Below the pieces are notes generated by a model. It saw only the letters and a program-made list of their open reading frames with translations. It was not told the origin of the DNA and did not search any database. The position numbers were made by a program, and so were the translations under genes. Shown here one piece after another: positions 1-6,325 of a DNA stretch of 64,000 nt (position 1 is the stretch's first letter; each line of letters starts with the position of its first letter). Source of the DNA: Oscillospiraceae bacterium (GTDB taxonomy: Bacteria; Bacillota; Clostridia; Oscillospirales; Oscillospiraceae); assembly GCA_015068245.1 (NCBI GenBank), contig SVKU01000004.1:62001-126000 (forward strand). The letters are read 5' to 3'.

Positions 1-195
1 AAGGTTACGGCGCTTACCGACCATCTTCAGCAGGCCGCGGCGGCTGTGGTTGTCGTGCTTGTGGACACGCAGGTGCTCGGTCAGCTGGTTGATACGGGTG
101 GTGAGAATAGCGATCTGGACCTCGGGGGATCCGGTGTCGGTCTCGTGGAGACGGTTCTGCTCGATAACGGCAGTCTTTTCATCTTTAAGCATCAT
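1..195 (-). CDS. rpsO: 30S ribosomal protein S15 (3' end outside window)
   Basis: Ribosomal protein S15 binds the central domain of 16S rRNA early in 30S assembly. The reverse-strand reading frame gives 65 residues that include the family hallmarks [19 protein letters not shown] and [14 protein letters not shown]15 is normally about 89 residues, so roughly the last 24 lie beyond the window edge. The start is the ATG at 195, with AAGGTG at 210-205 nine bases upstream; a second ATG follows directly at 192. A promoter and a structured leader precede it. Family membership is clear. Confidence 0.96.
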   Translation of the reverse strand, partial: MMLKDEKTAVIEQNRLHETDTGSPEVQIAILTTRINQLTEHLRVHKHDNHSRRGLLKMVGKRRNL

Positions 196-325
196 GGTAG
201 TTTTCACCTTTCTGATTTATTGCCCTCATGCTGAGCCGGGGCCGGTGAGTGCCGCATGGCGGCTGTATCCTCCGGCAGGGCAAGGGGCTGATATTATTCT
301 GCCTGCGCCTTTGGGCACATTAGCC
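196..325 (-). promoter_or_regulatory. Structured rpsO leader, candidate S15 autoregulatory site
   Basis: The untranslated leader between the putative transcription start and the rpsO start can fold into a nested structure. TTGCCCT (283-277) pairs with AGGGCAA (226-220), enclosing GCCGG (276-272) with CCGGC (245-241), which encloses GCCGC-cat-GCGGC (263-251). S15 is known to repress its own mRNA through structured leaders in several bacterial groups. That this leader does so is inference from position and pairing. Confidence 0.5.
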
Positions 326-330
326 TTATG

Positions 331-359
331 ATTCTATCATAAATGGATTCGAAAGTAAA
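331..359 (-). promoter_or_regulatory. Probable rpsO promoter
   Basis: On the reverse strand TTTACT (359-354) and TAGAAT (336-331) are separated by 17 bases. This places transcription start near 325 and gives the leader described above. Confidence 0.5.
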
Positions 360-517
360 GCCTTTTTTGTATTTGAATTTTGATGTATCTTTCCTGGGGC
401 AGAGAGATTCGTCACATCAACTATTGAACGCAGTTCATTTTGTGCAAGTCTAACAATTTTTATTCATGTTGTACAAAAGTGAGCGCGTTCGGTTGGAAAA
501 TACGTCAAATAAGTCAA

Positions 518-546
518 TTGTCAAAGTGAAATTTGTCTGTTATAAT
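518..546 (+). promoter_or_regulatory. Near-consensus sigma-A promoter with no gene behind it
   Basis: TTGTCA (518-523), a 17-base spacer and a perfect TATAAT (541-546). No open reading frame starts before the strong terminator-like hairpin at 618-645, so this promoter most likely drives a short non-coding RNA. Confidence 0.6.
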
Positions 547-552
547 TCATTA

Positions 553-655
553 CAGTTAATAAACCTGCTCATTTCTTCGTACTTCCTTTTATTTTCTTTT
601 CAATATTTTCTTCAGGCCACGCCCCGGACAGTAGTCCGGGGCGTGTGCTGTTTTA
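553..655 (+). ncRNA. Candidate small RNA of about 100 nt
   Basis: The segment starts about seven bases after the TATAAT at 541-546. It ends in a perfect 12-bp GC-rich hairpin (618-629 with 634-645, loop AGTA) followed by a T-containing tail. It has no ATG-started frame. The body is pyrimidine-rich, with CTTCCTTTT and several TTTTCTTTT-like runs that are complementary to AAAGGAAG-type ribosome binding sites such as those used in this window. Regulatory action on Shine-Dalgarno sites is inference only. Confidence 0.45.
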
Positions 656-656
656 T

Positions 657-833
657 AGGGGTTAGGATTTAGCGATTAGAGATTAGGGATAGGTGTCGGC
701 AAATCCAGGATTTGCCGACCAATTTTGATCAATGCCATAGGTGATACTGATCCCTAACCTCTAACCCCTATATCCTAATCCCTATCCCCACCGGGATATG
801 CAAAATCAAAGCATTTTGCATATCCCGATGGGG
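657..833. repeat. TTAGGG-like arrays facing each other around hairpins
   Basis: A degenerate TTAGGATTTAG/TTAGGGATAGG array (657-693) and its inverse CCCTAACCTCTAACCCC (751-789) flank a perfect 12-bp hairpin (695-706 with 708-719). A second perfect 14-bp hairpin (793-806 with 813-826) lies just downstream, before the carboxypeptidase gene. Related arrays recur elsewhere in the window. Confidence 0.7.
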
Positions 834-879
834 ATTTTCATAGGTTTAATCAAAACCATGTCCCGAAAGGATGTTTTTT

Positions 880-2046
880 ATGAAGAGGATCTGTGCAGTC
901 ACTATTATAATATGTATCATTCTGGCACTGCCCACGGCAGCGGTCACCGGTGAACCTGTTGTTCAGGCACCATCGGCGGTACTGATGGACAAAACCACAG
1001 GCACTGTACTTTTTGAACTCAATTCCCACGAACGGCTGGCTCCCGCCAGCGTAACAAAGGTCATGACGCTGCTTCTCATCATGGAAGCCATTGACGCAGG
1101 AACCATCTCCATGCAGGATATGGTTACCACCAGCGAATATGCCGCATCTATGGGCGGCAGCCAGATATATCTTGAAGAAGGCGAGCAGATGGTGCTGGAG
1201 GACGTACTGAAAGCAGTGGTGGTGTCATCAGCCAATGACGGTGCAGTGGCTTTGGCAGAGCATCTTTGCGGCAGTGAGCAGGCTTTTGTGGCATTGATGA
1301 ACCAACGGGCGGAGGAACTGGGCATGACGGATACCGCTTTTGTCAACTGTACAGGGCTGGATACCGACCTTGAAGCCTCCGAACATCTGACTTCCGCCAA
1401 CGATATTGCCATAATGTCCCGGGAACTTCTTATGCACGAAGACATCAAGCGGTTTACAACCATATGGATGGACACTGTCAGAAACGGTGAGTTCGGGCTG
1501 AGCAACACCAATAAGCTGGTACGCTTTTATTCCGGAGCAACGGGACTGAAAACCGGATTCACCGCCAGAGCAAGATACTGCCTTGCTGCGTCAGCCAGCC
1601 GGGACGGAATGGAGCTTATTGCCACGGTTATGAATGCGCCCTCCAGCGACGAGCGGTTTACCACCGCAAAAAATCTGCTGGATTTCGGATTTGCAAACTA
1701 TACGGTCATCACTGCGGAGCCTCAGCAGGAGTTGACCGAGATACCTGTTTTGCTGGGCGAGAGCGATTCGGTAATGCCTGTGCTTGAGGAAAGCGGAGGA
1801 ATACTTATAGACAAGAGTATAAAAAACTCTGTTACAACTGAAATAACCATGGCTGACAGCCTGACGGCGCCTGTGGAAGCAGGGCAGAAGCTGGGTCAGA
1901 TGAACGTCATGTCCAACGGAGAGATACTGCAAACGGTAGATATCGTTGCTTCCCGGGAAGTCCCCAGACTGACCGTGGGTGAGATATGGCTGCAAATGGT
2001 GCGCAGGCTGTTTATGGCAGGAGATGCCCCCTCCGTTACGACCTGA
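880..2046 (+). CDS. D-alanyl-D-alanine carboxypeptidase (PBP5/DacF type, peptidase S11)
   Basis: This penicillin-binding protein trims the terminal D-Ala from peptidoglycan stem peptides outside the membrane. The 388-residue protein starts with a Sec signal peptide (residues 1 to about 24). It carries all three active-site motifs: SVTK (Ser57, Lys60), SAN (117-119) and KTG (224-226). A C-terminal domain typical of PBP5 follows, but a clear amphipathic anchor is hard to call. I chose the ATG at 880 because AAAGG (866-870) lies nine bases upstream, whereas it abuts the alternative ATG at 871. It stands alone, followed by a tRNA gene on the same strand. DacF is the commonest name for such proteins in Clostridia, but the exact paralogue is uncertain. 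Confidence 0.93.
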   Translation: MKRICAVTIIICIILALPTAAVTGEPVVQAPSAVLMDKTTGTVLFELNSHERLAPASVTKVMTLLLIMEAIDAGTISMQDMVTTSEYAASMGGSQIYLEEGEQMVLEDVLKAVVVSSANDGAVALAEHLCGSEQAFVALMNQRAEELGMTDTAFVNCTGLDTDLEASEHLTSANDIAIMSRELLMHEDIKRFTTIWMDTVRNGEFGLSNTNKLVRFYSGATGLKTGFTARARYCLAASASRDGMELIATVMNAPSSDERFTTAKNLLDFGFANYTVITAEPQQELTEIPVLLGESDSVMPVLEESGGILIDKSIKNSVTTEITMADSLTAPVEAGQKLGQMNVMSNGEILQTVDIVASREVPRLTVGEIWLQMVRRLFMAGDAPSVTT

Positions 2047-2103
2047 CAGAGGAGCATTGCGCCCGCTGCACAGCATACGGTTTTAAAAACTTGAAATTTC
2101 CCC

Positions 2104-2132
2104 TTGACAAATCAGCTCTGATGCGATAATAT
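2104..2132 (+). promoter_or_regulatory. tRNA-Val promoter
   Basis: A perfect TTGACA (2104-2109), with TAATAT at 2127-2132 after 17 bases or GATAAT at 2125-2130 after 15. It lies just upstream of the tRNA gene. Confidence 0.65.
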
Positions 2133-2145
2133 ATTCAAGCAATAT

Positions 2146-2221
2146 GGACGGTTAGCTCAGCTGGTAGAGCTTCCGCTTGACGTGCGGAAGGTCGGGGATT
2201 CGAGTTCCTCACCGTCCACCA
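2146..2221 (+). tRNA. tRNA-Val (anticodon GAC)
   Basis: A full cloverleaf can be drawn. The acceptor stem is GGACGGT (2146-2152) with ACCGTCC, the D arm is GCTC/GAGC, and the anticodon stem TCCGC/GCGGA holds the loop TTGACGT with anticodon GAC. The T arm is GGGGA-TTCGAGT-TCCTC. The 3' CCA is encoded (ends at 2221). It reads GUC and GUU valine codons. Confidence 0.95.
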
Positions 2222-2222
2222 G

Positions 2223-2263
2223 AAAAAACACCTTTTGTCTAACGGGCAAAAGGTGTTTTTTTA
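2223..2263 (+). terminator. Rho-independent terminator of tRNA-Val
   Basis: The stem CACCTTTTG (2229-2237) with CAAAAGGTG (2247-2255) is extended by an A run and a T run, and ends in seven T residues. Confidence 0.9.
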
Positions 2264-2267
2264 GTTA

Positions 2268-2429
2268 AATCTGTCCTTCAGACTGAGAAAAGAAAAACTG
2301 CTGTCAGAGGGAGTTATCCAGTCACTTCGAGAGAGCAAATATATCTCTTTGCAAAATGTTTCTAGAATCTGTGAACTGCTGAATTGTCAGCCCGGTGATC
2401 TAATAGAATTTGTTGGCGAGGAACAGTAG
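2268..2429 (+). pseudogene. Remnant of a small Cro/C1-type (YozG-like) HTH regulator
   Basis: Without an initiation codon or ribosome binding site, this frame encodes about 53 residues ending ICELLNCQPGDLIEFV plus a short tail. That matches the C-terminal half of small Xre-family proteins of the YozG/HTH_26 type, where 'ICKxLNCxxGDIxE' is the family signature after the recognition helix. The first helices are missing and the frame is preceded by a stop at 2262, inside the tRNA terminator. The gene therefore looks like a deletion remnant, possibly of a mobile element that used the tRNA-Val 3' side. A working gene using an undetected start is unlikely. Confidence 0.65.
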
Positions 2430-2451
2430 CAAGGTGTTATGCCTTCGGCGC

Positions 2452-2590
2452 ATTCCTTTTCTGTCACGCGACAGAAAAGGAATCAAAAGAACGCGCATAA
2501 GGGGCGGGGGTTTCGATTCCCCCGCCCCTTATGTATCCCCACCCCTAAAACGACCAAAGAGGGGGCTGTGGCCCCCTCTATTGGATACTC
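2452..2590 (+). repeat. Three-hairpin structured repeat, copy A
   Basis: Three consecutive perfect hairpins joined by short linkers. Hairpin 1 is 2452-2465 with 2470-2483 (loop ACGC). Hairpin 2 is 2496-2510 with 2519-2533 (loop TTTCGATT). Hairpin 3 is a 9-bp stem, 2558-2566 with 2571-2579, closed by CCAA (2554-2557) and TTGG (2581-2584) with one bulged A. The linker before hairpin 3 contains CACCCCTAAAACGA, and ATACTCC follows. Copy B lies in opposite orientation 140 bases downstream. Confidence 0.75.
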
Positions 2591-2731
2591 CCCCATTGGG
2601 GGTGCGTAAACTTACGTTGCACGCTGCAATGAAAGAAAAATAACAAAGCGAATTAATCAGACACTTCAGGAGAAGTGTCCCTACTTTTAACAACGTATAT
2701 GCAAATATCCCAATGTCCGGCTGGGCAAGGA

Positions 2732-2868
2732 GGAGGATCCAATGGGGGAACCATTGGTTCCCCCTTGGTCGTTTTAAGGGTGAGGGAGTTTCAAAGAGGG
2801 AGAGGGGAAATCGAAATCCCCTCTCCCTCTTTGTGGTCTTTGGTTACTTTCTGACATCAGAAAGTAAC
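2732..2868 (-). repeat. Three-hairpin structured repeat, copy B (inverted)
   Basis: Read on the reverse strand this copy has the same layout as copy A. Hairpin 1 is 2868-2858 with 2853-2843 (loop ATGT, ACAT as read on the + strand). Hairpin 2 is a 17-bp stem, 2833-2817 with 2808-2792, with the identical loop TTTCGATT. The linker is CACCCTTAAAACGA. Hairpin 3 is a 9-bp stem, 2764-2756 with 2752-2744, closed by CCAA/TTGG with the same bulged A. It ends ATCCTCC. The stem sequences of hairpins 2 and 3 differ strongly from copy A but stay fully paired. Confidence 0.75.
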
Positions 2869-2925
2869 ACAACCCAGGCAGGCAAGACCGGGTAACATGG
2901 ACTGCTGTGCATAACATATTTGGTC

Positions 2926-2982
2926 TACTACCCCTCAGTCAAAACTTCGTTTTGACAGCTCCCCTGACAAGGGGAGTCAAGG
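2926..2982. repeat. CCCCTCAGTC...CTCCCCTGAC interspersed repeat
   Basis: Contains CTACCCCTCAGTC, a small hairpin (TCAAAACTTCGTTTTGA) and CTCCCCTGACAAGGGGAG. The same module recurs at 15195-15237 and 41056-41110. Confidence 0.75.
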
Positions 2983-3095
2983 TAGGTTGGCAGGTTACGC
3001 CACGAAGTGCAATACGCAAAATAAGCGACAACATGCCCCTTGCAAGTCCCTGTCAAAGGGATTAAAATATACCCATCACCACCAGGGAGGCGGCC

Positions 3096-3608
3096 ATGTA
3101 CACCTATGAACTTGTGCGCTCAAAGCGCAAGACCATAACCATGGAGATCACCAACGAGCTGAAAGTTCTTGTTCGTGCGCCCATGCGTATGCGCAAAGCG
3201 GATATCGACAGGTTTGTGCTCAAATACGGCGACTGGATAGACAAAACCATGGAAACAAAGCGGCTGAAAAAGCAGCTGTATCCCGAACCCACGGAAGAAC
3301 AGCTGCCGCAGTTCAAAAAAGACGCGCTTCAATATTTGACAAAACGTGTGGAGTATTACAGCGAACTTATGGGTCTGTACCCCTCGGGTATAAAAATAAC
3401 CTCGGGTCAAAAGCGGCTTGGCAGCTGCAACCGCAGGCGGGGCATATGCTTTTCGTGGCGGGTGATGCTGAACCCTCCCGAAGCCATAGACTACATAGTG
3501 GTTCACGAACTGGCGCACCTGCAGCACATGGATCACAGCAAAAATTTTTACGCACTGGTGGAAAAATATATGCCGGACTGGAAAGCCCGGCGGGAGATGC
3601 TCAGATAA
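3096..3608 (+). CDS. YgjP-like zinc metallopeptidase (DUF45, M48-like)
   Basis: The 170-residue soluble protein has the zinc-binding motif HELAH at residues 137-141 followed by HMDHS, which supplies the third ligand (His144 or His147). The KRLGSCNRRRGICFSWR stretch at about 106-122 is characteristic of the YgjP/DUF45 family. Members are predicted metal-dependent hydrolases of uncertain biological role. AGGGAGG lies just upstream of the ATG. The next gene starts 12 bases after the stop, so the two are probably co-transcribed. No signal peptide or membrane segment is present. Confidence 0.85.
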   Translation: MYTYELVRSKRKTITMEITNELKVLVRAPMRMRKADIDRFVLKYGDWIDKTMETKRLKKQLYPEPTEEQLPQFKKDALQYLTKRVEYYSELMGLYPSGIKITSGQKRLGSCNRRRGICFSWRVMLNPPEAIDYIVVHELAHLQHMDHSKNFYALVEKYMPDWKARREMLR

Positions 3609-3620
3609 CGGAGGCGCATC

Positions 3621-4739
3621 ATGGATAATATGCTTGATTATATCAAATGGCGAGGTGACCTTGGTTTTTCCGCAGCACCATTTACGGAAGTTGACAACCT
3701 GATTTTTTCGGACTTCTCCTATCTGGATTTTACCGGCATCGTGCCGGAATCTTTCGACAAGTCCGTAACACTCAATGAAGCTGTGAAAACCTGTGGAAAC
3801 AGGTGCGATGAGGAGGTTTCTCTCGGCGTACTTGTGCCGGACGATATCACAAAGATGGCGCATATGATGGCCGAAAGCCGCCGATTTGGTTCGGTAAAGC
3901 TCAGCGGATATGTCAATCGTATCAACGAAGAAACGGGGCTGCAGTTTTCAGCCCTGACCTGCACCCTTGAGGACGGAACGGTCTGCGTGGTATATCGTGG
4001 AACGGATGACACCCTTGTGGGCTGGAAAGAGAGCTTTGCCCTCAGCTACAGCAAGGTCATACCCTCCCACGGTGAGGCGTTGGAGTACATGAAAAAAGCC
4101 GCCCTGTCCACTTCGCTGCCTCTGCGGGTCATGGGACATTCCAAGGGAGGAAATCTGGCGGTGTTTGCGTCTGCCTTTTCTTCTGCCGAAACTCAGGCGA
4201 GAATAATCGGGATATACAACAATGACGGCCCCGGTTTTAATGGAGACATTCGTCAGACGGAAGGATACCGGCGCATCAAAGGCAAACTCCATACTTTGGT
4301 GCCCCAGTCATCGGTGGTTGGCATGCTGCTGGAACATGAAGAAGACTATACAGTGGTCAAAAGCAAAAATCACACCGGAATAATGTCTCACAACGGGTTC
4401 AGCTGGGAGTTGGACGGTCCCTCATTTTATCATCTGGATGACATCAGCGCAGGGGGTCATCTGGTTGATGATACTTTGAAGCACTGGTTCAGCGAGATGG
4501 ACGACCGTCAGCGTGAGAAATTTGTGGATGCCCTGTTTTCTGTTCTGGAGGTTACAGGGGCAAAAACTCTTACCGAACTGAACCAGCCCAAAAATGCAGG
4601 AGCAATAATGAAAGCTGTCCAGAACATGGACCAGGAGACGAAAGAGATTATTAGCAAGACCTTTTCGCTGCTGTTCCAGGCCAGCAAAAAGAGTATCGCC
4701 GGCAGAACGGGCAAGCGTTCGCTGTTCAGGAATATGTAA
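3621..4739 (+). CDS. DUF2974 (Mbeg1-like) alpha/beta hydrolase
   Basis: The 372-residue protein carries the lipase-type nucleophile elbow GHSKGG, with Ser174 as the likely nucleophile, preceded by VVYRGTDDT (about 123-131). Both are features of the DUF2974 lipase-like family common in Clostridia. No signal peptide is seen, so it is probably cytoplasmic. The substrate is unknown. GGAGG at 3610-3614 fixes the start. It follows the metallopeptidase at 12 bases and ends in a strong terminator shared with the convergent hpf gene. Confidence 0.8.
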   Translation: MDNMLDYIKWRGDLGFSAAPFTEVDNLIFSDFSYLDFTGIVPESFDKSVTLNEAVKTCGNRCDEEVSLGVLVPDDITKMAHMMAESRRFGSVKLSGYVNRINEETGLQFSALTCTLEDGTVCVVYRGTDDTLVGWKESFALSYSKVIPSHGEALEYMKKAALSTSLPLRVMGHSKGGNLAVFASAFSSAETQARIIGIYNNDGPGFNGDIRQTEGYRRIKGKLHTLVPQSSVVGMLLEHEEDYTVVKSKNHTGIMSHNGFSWELDGPSFYHLDDISAGGHLVDDTLKHWFSEMDDRQREKFVDALFSVLEVTGAKTLTELNQPKNAGAIMKAVQNMDQETKEIISKTFSLLFQASKKSIAGRTGKRSLFRNM

Positions 4740-4747
4740 CAAACAAA

Positions 4748-4784
4748 AACCGGGATGAAGCATAGGCTTCATCCCGGTTGATTT
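4748..4784. terminator. Bidirectional terminator between the DUF2974 gene and hpf
   Basis: A perfect 14-bp stem (4748-4761 with 4766-4779, four-base loop) is flanked by A/T runs on both sides, so it can serve both converging genes. Confidence 0.9.
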
Positions 4785-5333
4785 TTATTCAAGAGCCTCG
4801 ATAAGACCGTAGCCGCCGTCTTTGCGTTTGTAGACGATGCAGAAGGTCTCTTCATCCTCGGCGTTTTTGTAGACAAAGAACGAATGGTCAAGCAGGTTCA
4901 TCTGCAATATGGCTTCTTCCGTGGTCATGGGTTTGACGGAGAAGGACTTGCGGCGAACGATGTTGAATTCCTCTTCCTCAGGATCCTGTTCCAGAGCCAG
5001 GGTGATCTCGGGGTCCAGGGGAGTGGTTTCCAGAGAACCGGAACGCAGACGCTTTTCAAGACGGGTCTTGTTTTTGTGGATCTGGCGTTCGATGGCAGCT
5101 TCGGCAGAGTCGATAGCTGCATGGGCGCTGGTCGAAGTCTCGCTGACGCGGAAGAAGGTGCCGCCGCCATTGACGGTCACTTCAACGGTATACCTGCCGC
5201 GTTTGAAGCCGAATGTAACAAAGGCAGCGGTATCACCGCGGAAATATTTTTCCAGTTTACCGATTTTCTTTTCGGCATATTCCTTTGCTTCCACAGGGAC
5301 TTCAATGTTTTTCTCAGTGAATGTAAATTTCAT
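4785..5333 (-). CDS. hpf: Long-form ribosome hibernation promoting factor
   Basis: HPF binds the 30S decoding region of idle ribosomes. The long form also dimerises them into 100S particles through its C-terminal domain. The 182-residue length and two parts support the long form. An N-terminal S30AE fold occupies about residues 1-105 and a C-terminal domain about 125-182, with the conserved DHSFFVYKNAEDEE and VYKRKDGGYGLIE. GGAG sits upstream of the ATG at 5333, behind a good promoter (5391-5363). It stands alone, as is usual in Firmicutes, where it is induced in stationary phase. Confidence 0.94.
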   Translation of the reverse strand: MKFTFTEKNIEVPVEAKEYAEKKIGKLEKYFRGDTAAFVTFGFKRGRYTVEVTVNGGGTFFRVSETSTSAHAAIDSAEAAIERQIHKNKTRLEKRLRSGSLETTPLDPEITLALEQDPEEEEFNIVRRKSFSVKPMTTEEAILQMNLLDHSFFVYKNAEDEETFCIVYKRKDGGYGLIEALE

Positions 5334-5362
5334 GACTTCAACTCCTTTCGTTTGCTGTCTTT

Positions 5363-5391
5363 ATATTAGCATATTTGCCATACAATTGCAA
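5363..5391 (-). promoter_or_regulatory. hpf promoter
   Basis: On the reverse strand TTGCAA (5391-5386), a 17-base spacer and TAATAT (5368-5363) give a short leader before hpf. Confidence 0.55.
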
Positions 5392-5418
5392 CAAAAATCT
5401 TGGAGTTTTATGTAATAT

Positions 5419-6258
5419 TTACAAAATCGTGTGGGCATGACGTGTGGCATGGCAGGAAACATTGACCACGCAGGGCAATCCGGCGATATGAGTGGGCCGA
5501 GGCTCCACAAAAACAGCCAGTGCGGTGGTGCTGCCGCCGATGCCCTGAGGGCCGATGCCGGTAGCGTTTACGGCTTCCAGCATATCCTTTTCAAGTTCGG
5601 CATACATGGGGTCGGAGTGGCAGCTTCCTGCGTCCCGGAGCAGTGCGGTTTTTGCTGCCAGAGCGCAGTTTTCAATGGTTCCGCCCAGACCTACGCCCAA
5701 AACCATGGGTGGGCAGGGGTTGGAACCGGCAGTTTTTACGGTGTCAACAACAAAATCTATGATGTCCTGCCGTGATGCGGCGGGAGTAAACATTTTCATA
5801 CGGCTCATGTTTTCGCTGCCGAAGCCTTTTGGAGCCACGGTTATCTCCAACCGGTCACCTTCGATCAGTTCAAGATGCAGCACGGCAGGAGTGTTGTCGC
5901 CGGAATTGACTCTTCGGAGAGGGTCGGTCACAACGCTGCATCGCAGGTTGCCCACATAGGCACGGCGTACACCCTCGTTCACGGCATCTGCCAGCAGACC
6001 GCCGGTGATGTGAACCTCCTGACCCAACTTTATAAATACCACGGCCATGCCTGTGTCCTGACAAATGGGCAGATTTTCAGAGCATGCAAGGCAAAAGTTT
6101 TTCTCGATATCGCCAAGAATGTCCCTTGCAAGGGGAGAAGTTTCGCTTTCCTTTGCGGCGGTAATGGATCGCCTAATACTATCGGGCAGGATAATACAGG
6201 CTTCCAGACACAGATTTTCCACTGCGGAAGCGATTTGGTCAAAGGTTATTTCACGCAT
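5419..6258 (-). CDS. Class I fumarate hydratase, alpha subunit (orphan)
   Basis: Two-subunit class I fumarases interconvert fumarate and malate with an oxygen-sensitive [4Fe-4S] cluster. The 279-residue protein keeps the cluster cysteines in their family contexts: ICQDTG (Cys66), GSNPCPPM (Cys182) and NVSCHATRHA (Cys269). Tartrate dehydratase alpha is similar and cannot be excluded. The beta subunit is normally the next gene, but here only 85 bases separate the stop from the hpf start, so any beta subunit must lie elsewhere. The gene is 67 bases downstream of the histidine kinase, and that gap holds a TTAGGG-like array. GGAG in the loop of a small palindrome serves as ribosome binding site. 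Confidence 0.9.
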   Translation of the reverse strand: MREITFDQIASAVENLCLEACIILPDSIRRSITAAKESETSPLARDILGDIEKNFCLACSENLPICQDTGMAVVFIKLGQEVHITGGLLADAVNEGVRRAYVGNLRCSVVTDPLRRVNSGDNTPAVLHLELIEGDRLEITVAPKGFGSENMSRMKMFTPAASRQDIIDFVVDTVKTAGSNPCPPMVLGVGLGGTIENCALAAKTALLRDAGSCHSDPMYAELEKDMLEAVNATGIGPQGIGGSTTALAVFVEPRPTHIAGLPCVVNVSCHATRHAHTIL

Positions 6259-6261
6259 GAT

Positions 6262-6309
6262 AATACTCCGTATTTAGGGGTTAGGATATAGGATTTAGGG
6301 TTTAGGGGC
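6262..6309 (-). repeat. TTAGGG-like array ending in a palindrome with the SD in its loop
   Basis: A TTAGGGGTTAGGATATAGG-type array (6274-6309) fills the gap between the kinase and fumarase genes. It ends in AATAC-GGA-GTATT (reverse strand, 6274-6262), whose loop holds the ribosome binding site of the fumarase gene. The same arrangement precedes the kinase gene. Confidence 0.6.
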
Positions 6310-6325
6310 TGTGGGCAATTCGGGG

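Noticed and set aside
466..672. A 68-codon frame spanning the small-RNA region
   Set aside because: No ribosome binding site, odd composition, and it runs through the promoter and the terminator hairpin.
2410..2895. Two short frames inside the three-hairpin repeats
   Set aside because: They read through perfect hairpins and reflect repeat sequence; no ribosome binding sites.
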